The notes: generated from the sequence alone by a model not told the origin. DNA of 64,000 nt from Serratia sp. UGAL515B_01 (GCF_033095805.1 NZ_CP109901.1:3283766-3347765), one strand, 5' to 3'; counted from the first letter of the stretch, positions 11,877 to 22,956 are shown. Numbers and translations: made by a program.

Positions 11877-13037
11877 ATGAAACGTGTTGCGATTACCGAG
11901 CGTCCGGACTGGCGCGAAAAGGCGACTGAATTTGGTTTCCAGTTCCACACCATGTACGGAGAACCTTACTGGTGTGAAGATGCCTATTACCAATTCACAC
12001 TGGCACAAATCGAAGAGATAGAAAGTGCCACTGCCGACCTACACCAAATGTGCCTCCAAGTAGTTGAGAAAGTGGTTAACAGCGACCTGCTGATGGCCAA
12101 GTTCCGCATTCCCAAACATACGTGGGATTTTGTGCGCAGTTCGTGGCGAACAAACCAACCTTCCTTGTATTCACGTCTCGATCTGGCCTACGACGGAGTC
12201 AACCCACCTAAGTTACTGGAAAACAACGCCGATACACCAACTTCGTTATATGAGGCGGCTTTCTTCCAATGGTTATGGCTTGAAGATCAAGTCAGCGCGG
12301 GTAAGTTGCCCTCTGAGTCAGATCAGTACAATAGCCTGCAGGAAAAACTGATCGAGCGCTTTGCTGACCTGCAAGCGAACCACGGTTTTAATCTGCTTCA
12401 TCTGGCCTGCAGCCAGGACAGCGAAGAAGATCGCGGCACGGTACAATATTTGCAAGATTGTGCGTTGGAAGCCGGTTTACCGACCGAGTTCATGTTTATG
12501 GACGAGATCGGCCTAGGAGAGAGGGGGCAGTTTACCGATGTGCAAGATCAGGTCATCAGTAATCTGTTTAAGCTCTACCCGTGGGAGTTTATGCTGCGCG
12601 AGATGTTTTCCACCAAATTGGAAGATGCGGGAGTTCGTTGGCTCGAACCAGCCTGGAAGAGCATAATATCCAACAAAGCGTTGCTACCGTTGCTCTGGGA
12701 AATGTTCCCGAATCACCCTAACCTTTTACCGGCCTATTTTGCAGAAGACGCTCACCCACCACTAGAACATTACGTCACCAAACCGCTGTTCTCACGCGAA
12801 GGTGCAAATATTCAGATCGTGCAAAATGGCCAAGAGGTAGCTCGCGTTGAAGGCCCCTATGGCGAAGAAGGCATGATCGTGCAACAGTTCCACCCGCTAC
12901 CGAAGTTTGAAGGGAGCTATACGCTAATTGGTAGTTGGCTGGTTAACGATCAACCCTGTGGTATTGGTCTTCGTGAAGATCGCGAACTGATCACTCAGGA
13001 TCTGTCACGTTTCTATCCTCATATCATCCTCGACTGA
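11877..13037 (+). CDS. ygiC: YgiC, glutathionylspermidine synthase-like ATP-grasp protein
   Basis: This 386-residue protein belongs to the ATP-grasp family that includes the synthetase half of glutathionylspermidine synthase. YgiC lacks the amidase half and its true product is not established. Visible are [18 protein letters not shown] near the N-terminal third, and [13 protein letters not shown] with [18 protein letters not shown] in the nucleotide-binding C-terminal part. It follows ygiB by three bases and is surely co-translated with it. The ygiBC pair occurs next to tolC across the enterobacteria. Confidence 0.92.
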   Translation: MKRVAITERPDWREKATEFGFQFHTMYGEPYWCEDAYYQFTLAQIEEIESATADLHQMCLQVVEKVVNSDLLMAKFRIPKHTWDFVRSSWRTNQPSLYSRLDLAYDGVNPPKLLENNADTPTSLYEAAFFQWLWLEDQVSAGKLPSESDQYNSLQEKLIERFADLQANHGFNLLHLACSQDSEEDRGTVQYLQDCALEAGLPTEFMFMDEIGLGERGQFTDVQDQVISNLFKLYPWEFMLREMFSTKLEDAGVRWLEPAWKSIISNKALLPLLWEMFPNHPNLLPAYFAEDAHPPLEHYVTKPLFSREGANIQIVQNGQEVARVEGPYGEEGMIVQQFHPLPKFEGSYTLIGSWLVNDQPCGIGLREDRELITQDLSRFYPHIILD

Positions 13038-13075
13038 TGACAGAGCTGTTGCTTACTGCCCCTGGAAACTAAAAA

Positions 13076-13858
13076 TCAGCCGACCTGTACTGAAAGCATA
13101 CTCAATGCGCCCACTTCGATGCCATCAATCGGGATCGAAATGGGCTCATTACCATCCCAACCTCCCAATACATACAGCAACGGCAGATAGTGTTCAGGCG
13201 TTGGATTGGACAGTGCCGCACCTTCGTGTTGCATAAAGTTCACCAACGGATGATGCAGACCTTGATAGCTAAGATTATCAATAATATAACGATTAAATGA
13301 CTCCGCCCAAGGGTACGGGCTGGTATCGCCGTGCCATTTCGCCATGCGCAGGTTATGCACCACGTTACCACTGGCAACGATCATAACCCCTCGTTCACGC
13401 AGCACTGCCAATTTTTGCCCCAGTTGATAATGGTATTCTGCTGGCTGGGTACCATCGATACTCAGTTGTACCACCGGGATATCGGCTTGTGGGTACATCT
13501 TGATCAGTACTCCCCAACTGCCATGGTCCAATCCCCATTCGTGGATATCAGCGATCACCTCAATGGGCGACAACAAGTTTTGTAGCTCTGCCGCCAACTC
13601 AGGCGAACCCGGTGCCGGATACTGAGTATCAAACAGTGCCTTTGGAAAGCCGCCAAAGTCGTGAATAGTTTTTGGATACGCCATCGCTGTCACTGCCGTT
13701 CCCCTGGTGTACCAGTGGGCGGAGACAGCGACAATCGCCCGAGGCCGCGGCAGTTGCTCACCCAACGCACGCCATGCTTGCGTATAGCGATTATCCTCCA
13801 AAACGTTCATTGGGCTGCCGTGGCCAAGAAAAAGTGCAGGCATGCGAGAGGTGCTCAT
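13076..13858 (-). CDS. ygiD: 4,5-DOPA-extradiol-dioxygenase-like protein YgiD
   Basis: This is a 260-residue LigB-superfamily extradiol dioxygenase. The E. coli homologue opens the ring of L-DOPA in vitro, and its physiological role is unclear. Metal-binding histidines are expected in FLGHGSPMN near residue 13, in SAHWYTRG near 46, and in the later ASGNVVHNLRM stretch. The length is typical. It converges with ygiC from the left and is downstream of ribB on the same strand, separated by a terminator at 14017-14045. Confidence 0.93.
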   Translation of the reverse strand: MSTSRMPALFLGHGSPMNVLEDNRYTQAWRALGEQLPRPRAIVAVSAHWYTRGTAVTAMAYPKTIHDFGGFPKALFDTQYPAPGSPELAAELQNLLSPIEVIADIHEWGLDHGSWGVLIKMYPQADIPVVQLSIDGTQPAEYHYQLGQKLAVLRERGVMIVASGNVVHNLRMAKWHGDTSPYPWAESFNRYIIDNLSYQGLHHPLVNFMQHEGAALSNPTPEHYLPLLYVLGGWDGNEPISIPIDGIEVGALSMLSVQVG

Positions 13859-14016
13859 GAGTTTCCTTGGGTTAGCGTGATCTTTCTGCTAACGAGCTTA
13901 CACATTTTGCTCTGCGTAAGCTGCCGGATAACCATGACAAAGATATTCAAGAAATCTGAATGGTGGGCACACTTATTGAGAATTGTTCAAGCACGGCACA
14001 AAGGCAATTTTGAGCG

Positions 14017-14045
14017 TAAAAAAGCCGCGTTTGCGGCCTTTTTAT
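14017..14045 (-). terminator. Rho-independent terminator after ribB
   Basis: A stem AAAGCCGC/GCGGCTTT-type hairpin with loop GTTT lies 18 bases after the ribB stop. On the minus strand it is followed by a T run (GCGGCTTTTTTTAC). A T run on the other side makes it potentially bidirectional. Confidence 0.8.
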
Positions 14046-14062
14046 CTCTGCCAGTTAATCAA

Positions 14063-14716
14063 TCAGCTGGCTTTTTTTTCCTGTACTTGACGATAGGCAA
14101 CCAGATCTTCGATGGTCAATACCGGCATATCATGCTGTTTAGCAAAGGTGATGACTTCTGGAGCTCGTGCCATACTGCCGTCATCGTTGGTCAGTTCACA
14201 CAGCACTCCAGCAGGTTTGAAGCCGGCCATTGCGACCAAATCGATAGTGGCTTCGGTATGACCACGGCGGCTCAATACACCGCCTGGTTGTGCTCGCAGC
14301 GGGAATACATGACCCGGGCGGCTCAGATCGCTCGGTTTGGCATTGTCTGCAATCGCCGCGCGGATAGTCGTCAGGCGGTCGGCGGCAGATACGCCGGTCG
14401 TTACACCATGAGCCGCTTCAATCGTCACGGTAAAAGCGGTCTGGAACTGGCTAGAATTATTGGTCACCATCATCGGCAATTCAAGATGCTGACGATGATC
14501 CTCAGTGATACACAAACAGACAATACCGCTGCCGTGGCGAATGGTTAGCGCCATTTGTTCAACGGTCATGGTTTCTGCCGCGAAGATCATGTCACCTTCG
14601 TTTTCACGATTTTCATCATCGAGCACCATAACACCGTGCCCATTGCGCAATGCATCAAGAGCACGCTCAACGCGTTCTAACGGCGTGCCAAAATCTGAAA
14701 GTAGAGTCTGATTCAT
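14063..14716 (-). CDS. ribB: 3,4-dihydroxy-2-butanone 4-phosphate synthase
   Basis: RibB converts ribulose 5-phosphate to the four-carbon unit of riboflavin plus formate. The 217-residue protein is the stand-alone enzyme. It has the metal-binding [10 protein letters not shown] motif near residues 33-42, RHGSGIVC, the PMMVTNNSS loop, and [25 protein letters not shown] carrying the conserved His-Thr-Glu. A long leader upstream contains an FMN riboswitch, so synthesis is expected to fall when FMN is abundant. Confidence 0.97.
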   Translation of the reverse strand: MNQTLLSDFGTPLERVERALDALRNGHGVMVLDDENRENEGDMIFAAETMTVEQMALTIRHGSGIVCLCITEDHRQHLELPMMVTNNSSQFQTAFTVTIEAAHGVTTGVSAADRLTTIRAAIADNAKPSDLSRPGHVFPLRAQPGGVLSRRGHTEATIDLVAMAGFKPAGVLCELTNDDGSMARAPEVITFAKQHDMPVLTIEDLVAYRQVQEKKAS

Positions 14717-14830
14717 GGTAAAAAAACCTCATTAAATTATGGATTACCAGAACCAGGGCGATCTTGAGGAGTGGCTAAGAAATAGCCTAAAAAACAACGC
14801 GAGTGAGCCTGAGCACAGCAAGTGTCGTTA

Positions 14831-14988
14831 CTCTCTCCCATCCGGACTATAACCGTCGGCCCCGGAATTACACCGGATCTGCTGACCTCAACCTATTCCT
14901 GAAAGATTAGGTTAAGCGCTCGCGGGCTTTCACCGTATAAGATGATTTACCGCCGGTGGGGACTTCCACCCCGCCCTGAGAATAAGTA
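14831..14988 (-). promoter_or_regulatory. FMN riboswitch (RFN element) of ribB
   Basis: Read on the minus strand, the leader carries the conserved RFN segments in order: TCTCAGGGCGGGGTGGAAGT, CCCACCGGCGGTAAAT, GGTGAAAGCCCGCGAGCG, a variable hairpin (AACCTAATCTTTC...GGTTG), GGTCAGCAGATCCGGTG, AATTCCGGGGCCGACGGT and ATAGTCCGGATGGGAGAGAG. These form the six-stem FMN aptamer. About 115 bases separate it from the ribB start, room for an expression platform that hides the ribosome site or terminates early. Confidence 0.96.
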
Positions 14989-15086
14989 CCCTGACTATAA
15001 CGCCATCCCTTTCCTGTTTCAAGGCACTGCTCAATAGACCGACAGACAAGGTTAATAGTTTATCCAGCAAGCAACTCGCATTACAC

Positions 15087-15147
15087 TAGCCTGTGTGCCC
15101 CTTAATTGACCGTGTTATCGCTTGACGGTCAATTAAGGGACGCAGAC
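15087..15147. repeat. Short palindromic member of the GGCTGTGTCCCTTAA repeat family
   Basis: The left arm reads GTGTGCCCCTTAATTGACCG and the right arm GGTCAATTAAGGGACGCAG, inverted around a loop of about 10 bases. The ends match those of the 269-bp element at 57943-58211, allowing a few changes. It lies between the riboswitch leader of ribB and ubiK, so it may fold as a strong hairpin in either transcript. Confidence 0.75.
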
Positions 15148-15185
15148 GAACGCATTAACCACCCACCATCAGAAAGGGAAACGCT

Positions 15186-15461
15186 ATGATTGACCCGAAA
15201 AAAATTGAACAGATTGCACGCCAGGTGCAAGAATCCCTTCCTAAAGGCGTACGAGAATTCGGGGAAGACGTTGAGAAAAAAATCCGTCAGGTGCTGCAAT
15301 CTCAGCTAACCCGCATGGACCTGGTGAATCGTGAAGAGTTCGATGTCCAGACTCAGGTACTGCTGCGTACCCGTGAAAAGCTGGCGTTGCTCGAGCAACG
15401 CCTGAACGAACTGGAAAGCAAGCTGAATAATACGTCGCAAGCTAAACCTGGGGACGAATAA
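15186..15461 (+). CDS. ubiK: Ubiquinone biosynthesis accessory factor UbiK
   Basis: UbiK (YqiC, BMFP family) is a small coiled-coil protein that helps UbiJ in the late, soluble steps of ubiquinone synthesis. The 91-residue product begins [21 protein letters not shown] and then has amphipathic helix and coiled-coil heptads ([15 protein letters not shown]), as in relatives. AGGGAAACGCT precedes the ATG. It converges on the amino-acid exporter gene at 15492, and a GC-rich hairpin (AAGGGCGTG/CACGCCCTT) lies between the two stops. Confidence 0.94.
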   Translation: MIDPKKIEQIARQVQESLPKGVREFGEDVEKKIRQVLQSQLTRMDLVNREEFDVQTQVLLRTREKLALLEQRLNELESKLNNTSQAKPGDE

Positions 15462-15469
15462 GTTTTCGG

Positions 15470-15493
15470 CAAGGGCGTGGCAAACACGCCCTT
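15470..15493. terminator. Hairpin between convergent ubiK and yjeH-like genes
   Basis: The perfect nine-base stem AAGGGCGTG/CACGCCCTT with loop GCAAA sits between the two convergent stop codons. There is no T run on either side, so it may slow or process rather than fully terminate. Confidence 0.45.
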
Positions 15494-16748
15494 ACTGCTG
15501 TTTGACCACTGTATAGGGTTTGCACGGCAACACCAGCCAGATCAGTACCAACATCCCCAGCGCATAGAGGCTTTTCCAACCAATAATCACGAGTAGCAGC
15601 AAACACAAAGCAGAACCGACTATCGCCATGAGTCGCGAGCGCCCCTGCAAGATCCGGCACCCGGCCAGCATGCATAGCAAATAAATCAGCACGAAAATGC
15701 CATTAGCATACACCAACAGCATATCCAACGGCAGTTTCAGGGAATAAATCAATAACACGAAGATCAGGCTACAGCCCACGACCGTACTTAGAGCATTGAC
15801 CGGCACCCGACCTGGTGAAAGCTTTGCCAAAGCGCTGGACGGTTTTCCCTGCGCCTGCGACCATACCAAACGCGCAAAACTCTGAGTGTAGATATTCACA
15901 CTGGCAAAACAGGCCAGATAGCCAATAACGCAGGCAACCCAAAGCGCATGTTCACCAAACAACTGCACTACAATTCCAGGTAAAGAAGCAGCTGCAGCCT
16001 GTTGTTCACCATAGGCATGGAAATGAAGCACAGCTACGGTACATCCCCAATAAACCGCCCCGGCAACCAACAACCCTAGCATTAGAGCACGAGGAAAATC
16101 CCGCTCGGGGTTGCGGAATTCGGTAGCCAGATGAGCAAAAGCCTCCAACCCAACGAAACACCAGAACATAACCGCCAATGCATGGAACATATTGGAAGAG
16201 GCAATGTCACTGACCGCTGGCCACGGCACTTGTGCAGGCGTAATATCTCCCCGCCACCAGATTGCCACTACCAAGGCTACCACCAGAATGGCGATTAACG
16301 TCTGTATGTTGGCGCTAGAACCTGCACTGCGCGTACCCAGCAGCCAAATAACCCCGACTGTAACGATCTGAACCAACAACAACCCGTTAGCATCCCAACC
16401 AAATGCAGCTTGCCAAAAACCCGAAGCGATCTGTAAAGCAGCGGGCAGACCAACGGGGATCACAGAAAGAAACAGCCAGCCAGTGACTTTCGCCATGCGC
16501 GGCCCAAAAGCCATACCAACAAAGTGCGCAGCGCCACCAGCACTAGGGAAATGACGGCCCAATGCCGCAAACGCAATGGCAATGGGGAACACCAGCACAA
16601 TCAGTATCGGCCAAGCCCATAGGCTATCATCTCCTGCAACCTGCGCCGCCAAAGCAGGAACGGCAAACACCCCCGTGCCCAATAGCGAAGTGGACAATAG
16701 CCCAACACCCTGCGCCAAACTCAACTCCTGCTTCAGTCCACTGCTCAC
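15492..16748 (-). CDS. yjeH: APC-family amino acid exporter, YjeH-like
   Basis: This is a 418-residue inner-membrane transporter of the amino acid-polyamine-organocation family with about 12 hydrophobic segments. E. coli YjeH exports L-methionine and branched-chain amino acids. The N-terminal GVGLLSTSLLGTGVFAVPA is the glycine-rich first helix that binds substrate. PSAGGAAHFVGMAFGP, and the later FWCFVGLEAFAHLATEFRNP, match the YjeH group. In E. coli yjeH is elsewhere in the genome, so its position here between ubiK and hldE is lineage-specific. The substrate assignment rests on family resemblance only. Confidence 0.8.
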   Translation of the reverse strand: MSSGLKQELSLAQGVGLLSTSLLGTGVFAVPALAAQVAGDDSLWAWPILIVLVFPIAIAFAALGRHFPSAGGAAHFVGMAFGPRMAKVTGWLFLSVIPVGLPAALQIASGFWQAAFGWDANGLLLVQIVTVGVIWLLGTRSAGSSANIQTLIAILVVALVVAIWWRGDITPAQVPWPAVSDIASSNMFHALAVMFWCFVGLEAFAHLATEFRNPERDFPRALMLGLLVAGAVYWGCTVAVLHFHAYGEQQAAAASLPGIVVQLFGEHALWVACVIGYLACFASVNIYTQSFARLVWSQAQGKPSSALAKLSPGRVPVNALSTVVGCSLIFVLLIYSLKLPLDMLLVYANGIFVLIYLLCMLAGCRILQGRSRLMAIVGSALCLLLLVIIGWKSLYALGMLVLIWLVLPCKPYTVVKQQ

Positions 16749-16799
16749 GCTAAGCCGCTCCGTTTTTAATCTATCTGTAACTTTCAGACCACGGCATGC

Positions 16800-18230
16800 T
16801 TAACCGCGCCCATCCTTGATAGCCTTGATGATGTTAGTGGTTGATAACCCGTCCTCAAAGTTCAGTACCCGTACATCACCACCATTAGCCCATACCTCTG
16901 CACTGCCAGCGATTTCATGCGGTTGGTAGTCGCCACCTTTCACTAACAGGTCAGGTAGAATATCGGCAATCAGTCGCTGCGGTGTGTCTTCTTCGAACGG
17001 CACAACCCAATCTACTGCTTCCAGTGCACTCAGCACCACCATACGGTTTTCCAGCAGGTTGACCGGTCGGGTTTCTCCTTTCAAGCGCTTGGTTGAAGCA
17101 TCGCTGTTGACCGCCACAATCAGGCGGTCGCCCAATTTTCGGGCATTGGCCAGATAGGAGACATGACCCGCATGCAGAATATCGAAGATGCCATTGGTCA
17201 TAACCACCTTCTCGCCACGCTGCCGCGCCTGCACCACCGCCTTTTTCAACTCGCTTTCCGTCATCACACCGAACCCGGTTCTCGCACGACCACGAATGGC
17301 ATTTTCCAGTTCGATTGGCGAAACGGTGGACGTTCCCAATTTACCCACAACCACACCAGCAGCAGCATTCGCCAGGAAACAGGACTCTTCCAGCGTATTG
17401 CCCGCGGCAAGAGCCGCAGCCAAAACACCGATGACCGTATCCCCTGCACCGGTCACATCAAACACTTCCTGAGCCTGAGTGGGCAAATGCAACGGCGCAC
17501 GGCCCGGTTGCAGTAGCGTCATTCCGTGTTCGGAACGGGTGATCAACAACGCAGACAGCTCATAATCAGCAACCAGCTTCATACCGCGCTCGGCCAACTC
17601 ATCGTCGTTCTTGCAATGCCCCACTACGGCTTCAAATTCAGACAGATTCGGCGTCAACAGCGTAGCACCACGATAGCGCTCAAAATCAGTGCCTTTTGGG
17701 TCGATCAGTACCGGCATATTGGCCGCACGTGCCAGGGTAATCATCCCCTGTATTTTACTCAATGCACCTTTGCCATAGTCCGACAACACCAGCGCACCAA
17801 TCTGCGGTAACGCTTGTTGAATACGTTCCAAGAGCGGTTGAGGATCAACGTTGGAGAATCCTTCTTCAAAATCGAGGCGGATCAGCTGTTGATTACGGGA
17901 AAGCACGCGCAATTTGGTAATGGTTGGGTGCGTTGGCACAGAAACAAAATCACAACGGACATTAACCTCATTTAACCTCGCGCTCAACGCTCGTGCAGCG
18001 TCGTCGATACCGGTTAATCCTACCAGACGAGAAGTCGCCCCAAGTGAAGCAATGTTCATAGCAACGTTAGCCGCACCACCGGGACGCTCTTCGATGGTTT
18101 CAACCTTAACCACCGGTACTGGCGCTTCCGGTGAAATGCGGCTGGTCGGCCCATACCAATAGCGATCCAACATGACGTCACCAACCACCAAAACACCGGC
18201 GCGGCGAAAATCAGGCAGTGTAACTTTCAT
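16800..18230 (-). CDS. hldE: Bifunctional heptose 7-phosphate kinase / heptose 1-phosphate adenylyltransferase
   Basis: HldE makes ADP-heptose for the LPS inner core. The start at 18230 ([20 protein letters not shown]) gives 476 residues, the normal length; an ORF extending further upstream runs into glnE and is not real. Residues 1 to about 318 form the ribokinase-like kinase, with [19 protein letters not shown] and the catalytic [11 protein letters not shown]. The C-terminal nucleotidyltransferase carries [16 protein letters not shown] with the HxGH motif. glnE lies 121 bases upstream on the same strand with a palindromic repeat between them. Confidence 0.97.
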   Translation of the reverse strand: MKVTLPDFRRAGVLVVGDVMLDRYWYGPTSRISPEAPVPVVKVETIEERPGGAANVAMNIASLGATSRLVGLTGIDDAARALSARLNEVNVRCDFVSVPTHPTITKLRVLSRNQQLIRLDFEEGFSNVDPQPLLERIQQALPQIGALVLSDYGKGALSKIQGMITLARAANMPVLIDPKGTDFERYRGATLLTPNLSEFEAVVGHCKNDDELAERGMKLVADYELSALLITRSEHGMTLLQPGRAPLHLPTQAQEVFDVTGAGDTVIGVLAAALAAGNTLEESCFLANAAAGVVVGKLGTSTVSPIELENAIRGRARTGFGVMTESELKKAVVQARQRGEKVVMTNGIFDILHAGHVSYLANARKLGDRLIVAVNSDASTKRLKGETRPVNLLENRMVVLSALEAVDWVVPFEEDTPQRLIADILPDLLVKGGDYQPHEIAGSAEVWANGGDVRVLNFEDGLSTTNIIKAIKDGRG

Positions 18231-18275
18231 CCAAAAACTCCAAATAGGTCGTAAAAATAAATTTGCCGAATACCG

Positions 18276-18330
18276 GGCTGTTTCCCTTAATTGCCAGCAG
18301 CGCTCGCATGCAATTAAGGGGCACAGCCTA
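18276..18330. repeat. Short palindromic repeat between glnE and hldE, same family
   Basis: GGCTGTTTCCCTTAATTGC and GCAATTAAGGGGCACAGCC are inverted with only a short loop between them. They match the terminal inverted repeats of the element at 57943-58211 with small changes, so this is that family with almost all its interior missing. The hairpin stands in the glnE-hldE intergenic transcript and could affect RNA stability or read-through. Confidence 0.8.
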
Positions 18331-18351
18331 ACATAAACGTCTGCAATGCCG

Positions 18352-21207
18352 CTAAGACAGCACTTCGGACTCACACAGCCATCTTCTCCAACTGGCAAGC
18401 ACCTGTTCACGTTCTGCCGCAAAACGTTCCTGGCTAACTTTGCCAGATTGTTCCTGCAGCGCCAAATGATGGATTTCATCACGCATAGTGACGTAGGCCT
18501 TGGTTAGCGCCTGCGCCTCCTCTTCAGACATGATGCCGTGATTACCCATCAGCTCAAAGATACGGACATTATCCGACCAACGCGTCAAACGCTGCTCAGT
18601 CGCAGCGTAGCGTAAAACCAGATACTGAGCGATAAATTCAATATCGGTGATCCCACCCTCATCCGCTTTAATATCAAAAGAATCACGCTGTTTATTACCG
18701 AGGTGATTGCGCATTTTGTCGCGCATTTCACGCACTTCTTGCTGCAGCTTTTCCGCTTCGCGCGGTTTACACAGGATATCTCGACGGATCACGTCAAACT
18801 GTTGGTGCAAAGCCGGATCGCCATACACGATACGCGCCCGGACCAAAGCCTGATGCTCCCAGGTCCAAGCCTCTTTATGCTGGTAATCGGCGAAAGCCTC
18901 CACGGTGCTAACCAACATCCCCGCTGCGCCAGAAGGACGAAGGCGAGCATCTACCTCGTACAGAATGCCGGATGACGTTCGGGTACTGAACAAATGCATA
19001 ATGCGCTGTGCCAATCGCAGATAGAACTGACGACCATCGATACAGCGATCGCCATCGGTCATGACCTCCGGTGGACAATCCAACAGAAATACCAGATCAA
19101 GATCGGAACTATAGCCCAGCTCCCATCCCCCCAACTTACCATAACCAATCACGGCAAAACCGCGCCCCTCACGTTCCCTCAGATGGGTCGGCTGACCATA
19201 ACGCGCAATCATATCTTTCCATGCCTGTTGCACCACCGCATCGATCATCGCTTCAGCCAGATAAGTTAAGTGATCGCTCACTTTCATCACCGGCAACGCT
19301 TCGGCAATATCAGCCGCGGCAATACGTAACAGTTGCGCCTGTTTAAACTGCCGCAACGCTTCCAACTGCTGCTCTTCATCATCTTCAGGCACGCGCAGTC
19401 GATATTGACGCAATTCACTGCGATAGGCTTCCGGGGCTACAGGTTGGTACAACGTAGCGGTGTCCAACAACTCATCCAACAGCAGCGGATAGCGTGCCAG
19501 TTGGCTAGTGACCATTGGAGAGGCGGCACAAAGCCGGATAAGATGGCTAAGCGCAGCCTGATATTCCACCAACAGTTCTAGATAGGTCGTACGTGTCACA
19601 ATACTCAGTAACAACTGAGCCAGCCGCATCAACACTGTGGCAGCATCATTGCGTGGGCAGACGACGGCCAACAGACGCGGCATCAGTTGGTCCAACACAT
19701 CCCGACCACGCGGGCCAATTGTCCTCTTATCCACATCGCGCCGGAATTCGACGATGGTGCGTAACAGTTGTTGCCGTGCATCTTCGTTCAAGTGCGGCGT
19801 AAGAGGCAAAAGCTCCTTTTCTTCCAGTTCGTCCTGCCACAGACTATAAAAATGCTGATAGTCGGGATCTTCCCCTATATCAGGGCTATCATCACCGATC
19901 AGGTCATCAAATACGGTACGAACCTGCCGCATATGGCCTTCCAATACCACCATCAGCGATGGCCAGTCAGGTTGATCCATTCCCCACGCAAGTCGGGCCT
20001 GATCCAATTCATCCTGTGGTAAGGTCTGGGTTTGTTGATCAGCAATAGCCTGCAACAGATTTTCCAGCCGCCGCAGGAACAGATAACTCTGGCTCAGTTC
20101 AGCAACCTGTTGCGACGTTAGTAATCCAAGTTGCTCAATCGCTTGCAGTGTCGGTAACAATGACCGCCCTTGCAGGCTCGGCTCACGCCCACCGCGGATC
20201 AACTGGAATACCTGTGTGATAAACTCAATTTCCCGTATGCCACCCGCGCCCAACTTGATATTGTCTTTCAGCCCACGCCGCCGCACTTCACGGGCAATCA
20301 TACTTTTCATATTGCGCAAGGACTGAATCACACTGAAATCGATATACCGGCGGAATACAAATGGCCGCAAGGTTTTACGCAGTTCCTGGCTATAGGGATC
20401 TTCCGAGCCTCCCATCAAGCGGGCCTTCACCATTGCATAGCGTTCCCAGTCTCTGCCTTGTTCTTGATAGTAATCTTCTAGTGCAGCGAAACTCATCACC
20501 AACGGCCCGCTATCGCCGAATGGCCGTAGGCGCATATCAACACGATAGACAAACCCATCAAGGGTTGGCTGATCCAGTACTTTGATCAAACGTTGTCCCA
20601 TGCGGGTAAAGAACTGGGCGTTGTCCAGCTCACGCCTTCCACCCTGGGTTGAACCATTTTCCGGATAAGCAAAAATCAGATCGATGTCTGACGAGAAATT
20701 CAATTCGTTGCCACCCAGTTTGCCCATTCCCAGTATCAACAAAGGTTGTGGTACCCCCTCAGCATTACAAGGAGTTCCAAGCTCACGGCAACAAGCTTGA
20801 TAGAGCCAGTCGCGGGCGCTAACGATCAGCATTTCTGCTAATTCACTCAACTGCTGCAGCGTGTCTTCTGTCGTACATAGCCGCATTGCCTGCGCCCAGG
20901 CAATGCGGACTAGGCTCTCCCGGCGGAACAGGCGCAACACCCGCATTAACTGGGCTTCGTCGTATACTTCTTGGAGTAACTCATGCAGTTGGCTTGCGTA
21001 ATGCAGCCACTCATCAGCCATTGGCAGCTGATGGCGTATCGTTGCCAGCCATTCAGGCTCACCCAGCAGCATGTCACTGATAAAATCGCTCGACGCCAAG
21101 ACACCTTGTTCTGCAGCACTCAACACCACTCCTGCACCCTGTGTTTCCTGAAAACGTTGCACGATATTCTGTGCCTGAATCTGTAATGCAACAGAGAGTG
21201 GCAACAT
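18352..21207 (-). CDS. glnE: Glutamine synthetase adenylyltransferase / deadenylase
   Basis: GlnE adds and removes AMP on glutamine synthetase in response to PII and glutamine. At 951 residues it has the normal length and the two nucleotidyltransferase domains. The first (deadenylase, in the N-terminal half) carries [20 protein letters not shown]. The second (adenylyltransferase) carries [20 protein letters not shown]. Both Asp-x-Asp pairs are intact. ygiF lies 48 bases upstream, so ygiF-glnE and perhaps hldE form a unit, as in E. coli. Confidence 0.97.
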   Translation of the reverse strand: MLPLSVALQIQAQNIVQRFQETQGAGVVLSAAEQGVLASSDFISDMLLGEPEWLATIRHQLPMADEWLHYASQLHELLQEVYDEAQLMRVLRLFRRESLVRIAWAQAMRLCTTEDTLQQLSELAEMLIVSARDWLYQACCRELGTPCNAEGVPQPLLILGMGKLGGNELNFSSDIDLIFAYPENGSTQGGRRELDNAQFFTRMGQRLIKVLDQPTLDGFVYRVDMRLRPFGDSGPLVMSFAALEDYYQEQGRDWERYAMVKARLMGGSEDPYSQELRKTLRPFVFRRYIDFSVIQSLRNMKSMIAREVRRRGLKDNIKLGAGGIREIEFITQVFQLIRGGREPSLQGRSLLPTLQAIEQLGLLTSQQVAELSQSYLFLRRLENLLQAIADQQTQTLPQDELDQARLAWGMDQPDWPSLMVVLEGHMRQVRTVFDDLIGDDSPDIGEDPDYQHFYSLWQDELEEKELLPLTPHLNEDARQQLLRTIVEFRRDVDKRTIGPRGRDVLDQLMPRLLAVVCPRNDAATVLMRLAQLLLSIVTRTTYLELLVEYQAALSHLIRLCAASPMVTSQLARYPLLLDELLDTATLYQPVAPEAYRSELRQYRLRVPEDDEEQQLEALRQFKQAQLLRIAAADIAEALPVMKVSDHLTYLAEAMIDAVVQQAWKDMIARYGQPTHLREREGRGFAVIGYGKLGGWELGYSSDLDLVFLLDCPPEVMTDGDRCIDGRQFYLRLAQRIMHLFSTRTSSGILYEVDARLRPSGAAGMLVSTVEAFADYQHKEAWTWEHQALVRARIVYGDPALHQQFDVIRRDILCKPREAEKLQQEVREMRDKMRNHLGNKQRDSFDIKADEGGITDIEFIAQYLVLRYAATEQRLTRWSDNVRIFELMGNHGIMSEEEAQALTKAYVTMRDEIHHLALQEQSGKVSQERFAAEREQVLASWRRWLCESEVLS

Positions 21208-21255
21208 AGTAAATGATCCCGTTCAGTGGTCTACGGCCCTGCAGACCCGCTTTGA

Positions 21256-22563
21256 TTAACGAATCGCGCCATTTAACCAGAATGGCACATGGGATAATGC
21301 CTGTTTACGAACGGCGTCATACCCCCCCTGGCGGCGTTCCGCGACCGCGGATTGCAGTTCACGCCAATTTTCAATATATGGCCTGGCTTCGTTGTCCGGA
21401 TAAGCCCCAGAAAGCAAAATGAACGACAGCACCTGACGCGTCAGGCGCGGCAATTGCTCTTGATATTCATCGTCATTGAGGGAGCGCGCGAAAGCTTCTT
21501 TCAACTCGGCAGCACTGCGGCTCAACATAATATCGCTGAAACGCTTGAAGGAACCATCCAGTTTGGCCTGCGATTTGGCATCAATAAATGGCCGCCACGC
21601 ACCGGTAATTAGCCAAGATGTAAGTGCCAACTTACATTGTAAGTACTCTGTGCTATAGCATAGGACTTGCGGTTGGGTGGTTTTGTCTATCAGCAACGGT
21701 TCCAATGTGGTCAAACGTGCGCGCAGGTCGGCACTTGCCTTACGTGGTACCAAACCACCAAAGATCACGAGAGCCTGACGTATCAGGGCGACAGCTTCAA
21801 TTACCGCACGTCGCGCCTGTTTATCGCCGCGCAGCCATAGCTCTTCATGATACTGCCAGTGGCTCAGCGCAAGTTCAAAAGCAGCAACCATACCCTGTTC
21901 CACCGTAGACTTGGGTACCGTTTTCAACACAGCCAGCGGGCGCAACTCACGCTCAGCATTGCCTTGCGCTAAATGGTAACCTCGCGCCGCTTTACTCAGG
22001 CTGCCTTGTCGTAATCCACCTTGCTCCGCCAATACCGTTGCCAACGCGAGCAAATCGCCGGTTTCACCACATTTAAGCTCCAGTTCAAGTTCGCAGATCT
22101 CTTCACTCAGATCACCTGCACTTATTTCGCCTTGATCCAAACCTATTTCGACTTCGCTCTTACCGTAAGTGACCACCCACTTTTCACGCACAAAGTCAGT
22201 TCGGAACAGTGGCAGCAACGCGTTTTGCAACTGAGCTAAATTACAGTCTTGTGGCCAAATATCAGCCGGAAATTCTTTTAAGACTAACTCAGGCTCGCTG
22301 ATAGCCACATTATATTCTGGCCGCTGATGTAATCCCCCCACCACCGAACCTGCAGTCTTGAGCGTCATCTCATAGCTGTCATCATAACCACGAATACGCA
22401 GCCCCATATCCTGCTGACGCAGAAAGTTATCAGCGGTTTCAAAGTAGATATTGGTCAGTTTCTGCGGCGCAGAATGCTGGTTAGGCCAAGCCGCAAACCG
22501 CTCAGGGAGTGTTGCGATAGCTTCGGGGGAAACAATAAACTTCAGTTCTATTTCAACGCTCAT
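21256..22563 (-). CDS. ygiF: Inorganic triphosphatase YgiF (CYTH and CHAD domains)
   Basis: YgiF hydrolyses inorganic triphosphate. The CYTH domain occupies residues 1 to about 200 and starts MSVEIELKFIV with the EIELK motif that coordinates metal and phosphate. A CHAD helical domain with conserved histidines and basic residues, which binds polyphosphate in relatives, fills the C-terminal half (VPRKASADLRARL and onward). The 435-residue length is typical. Its start is only 21 bases from the ERIC element at 22584-22703, so its promoter probably lies within or beyond that repeat. Confidence 0.94.
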   Translation of the reverse strand: MSVEIELKFIVSPEAIATLPERFAAWPNQHSAPQKLTNIYFETADNFLRQQDMGLRIRGYDDSYEMTLKTAGSVVGGLHQRPEYNVAISEPELVLKEFPADIWPQDCNLAQLQNALLPLFRTDFVREKWVVTYGKSEVEIGLDQGEISAGDLSEEICELELELKCGETGDLLALATVLAEQGGLRQGSLSKAARGYHLAQGNAERELRPLAVLKTVPKSTVEQGMVAAFELALSHWQYHEELWLRGDKQARRAVIEAVALIRQALVIFGGLVPRKASADLRARLTTLEPLLIDKTTQPQVLCYSTEYLQCKLALTSWLITGAWRPFIDAKSQAKLDGSFKRFSDIMLSRSAAELKEAFARSLNDDEYQEQLPRLTRQVLSFILLSGAYPDNEARPYIENWRELQSAVAERRQGGYDAVRKQALSHVPFWLNGAIR

Positions 22564-22583
22564 ATTTCTTTTGCACCAATAAG

Positions 22584-22703
22584 TTATACTCTAAATAATT
22601 CGAGTGGCATGACAACGCCGCAAATCCCCGGTAGCTCACTCCAGCCAGTGGCTGGGGTGAGCGAGGAAGGCCAACACATGCAACTTGAAGTGTGACAAGT
22701 ATA
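22584..22703. repeat. ERIC element between ygiF and ygiM
   Basis: The stretch starts TTATACTCTAAATAATTCGA and ends CAACTTGAAGTGTGACAAGT-ATA, the typical ERIC ends. It contains the core AAATCCCCGGTAGCTCACTC...GGCTGGGGTGAGCGAGGAAG, a strong internal palindrome. ERIC sequences lie in transcribed intergenic regions of enterobacteria, and this one falls in the divergent ygiF-ygiM gap. Confidence 0.85.
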
Positions 22704-22956
22704 GGCATTCGCGTCGGTCTACACGGTGGCAAAGCCAACTCGCCGTACTCACTCTGCCAACGCACAGTGACATATATTAACGCGATTGACCCGGCTTCAC
22801 TCTGATGACTGCAGAAAAAACCTGTTACGTAGTTTAGAACCTCGCAACGCGCTGAATCCAGCACACAAAGAGCGTTCTGATCCCGGTTTTGGCGTTGCAC
22901 CGTCAGTCTGAACGCTCTACTATCGTTCCATAAATCCATACAGAAACGATGAACTC

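Noticed and set aside
13661..14548. 295-residue plus-strand reading frame across ygiD and ribB
   Set aside because: It overlaps two conserved genes on the other strand, runs through the ribB terminator and has no family-like sequence.
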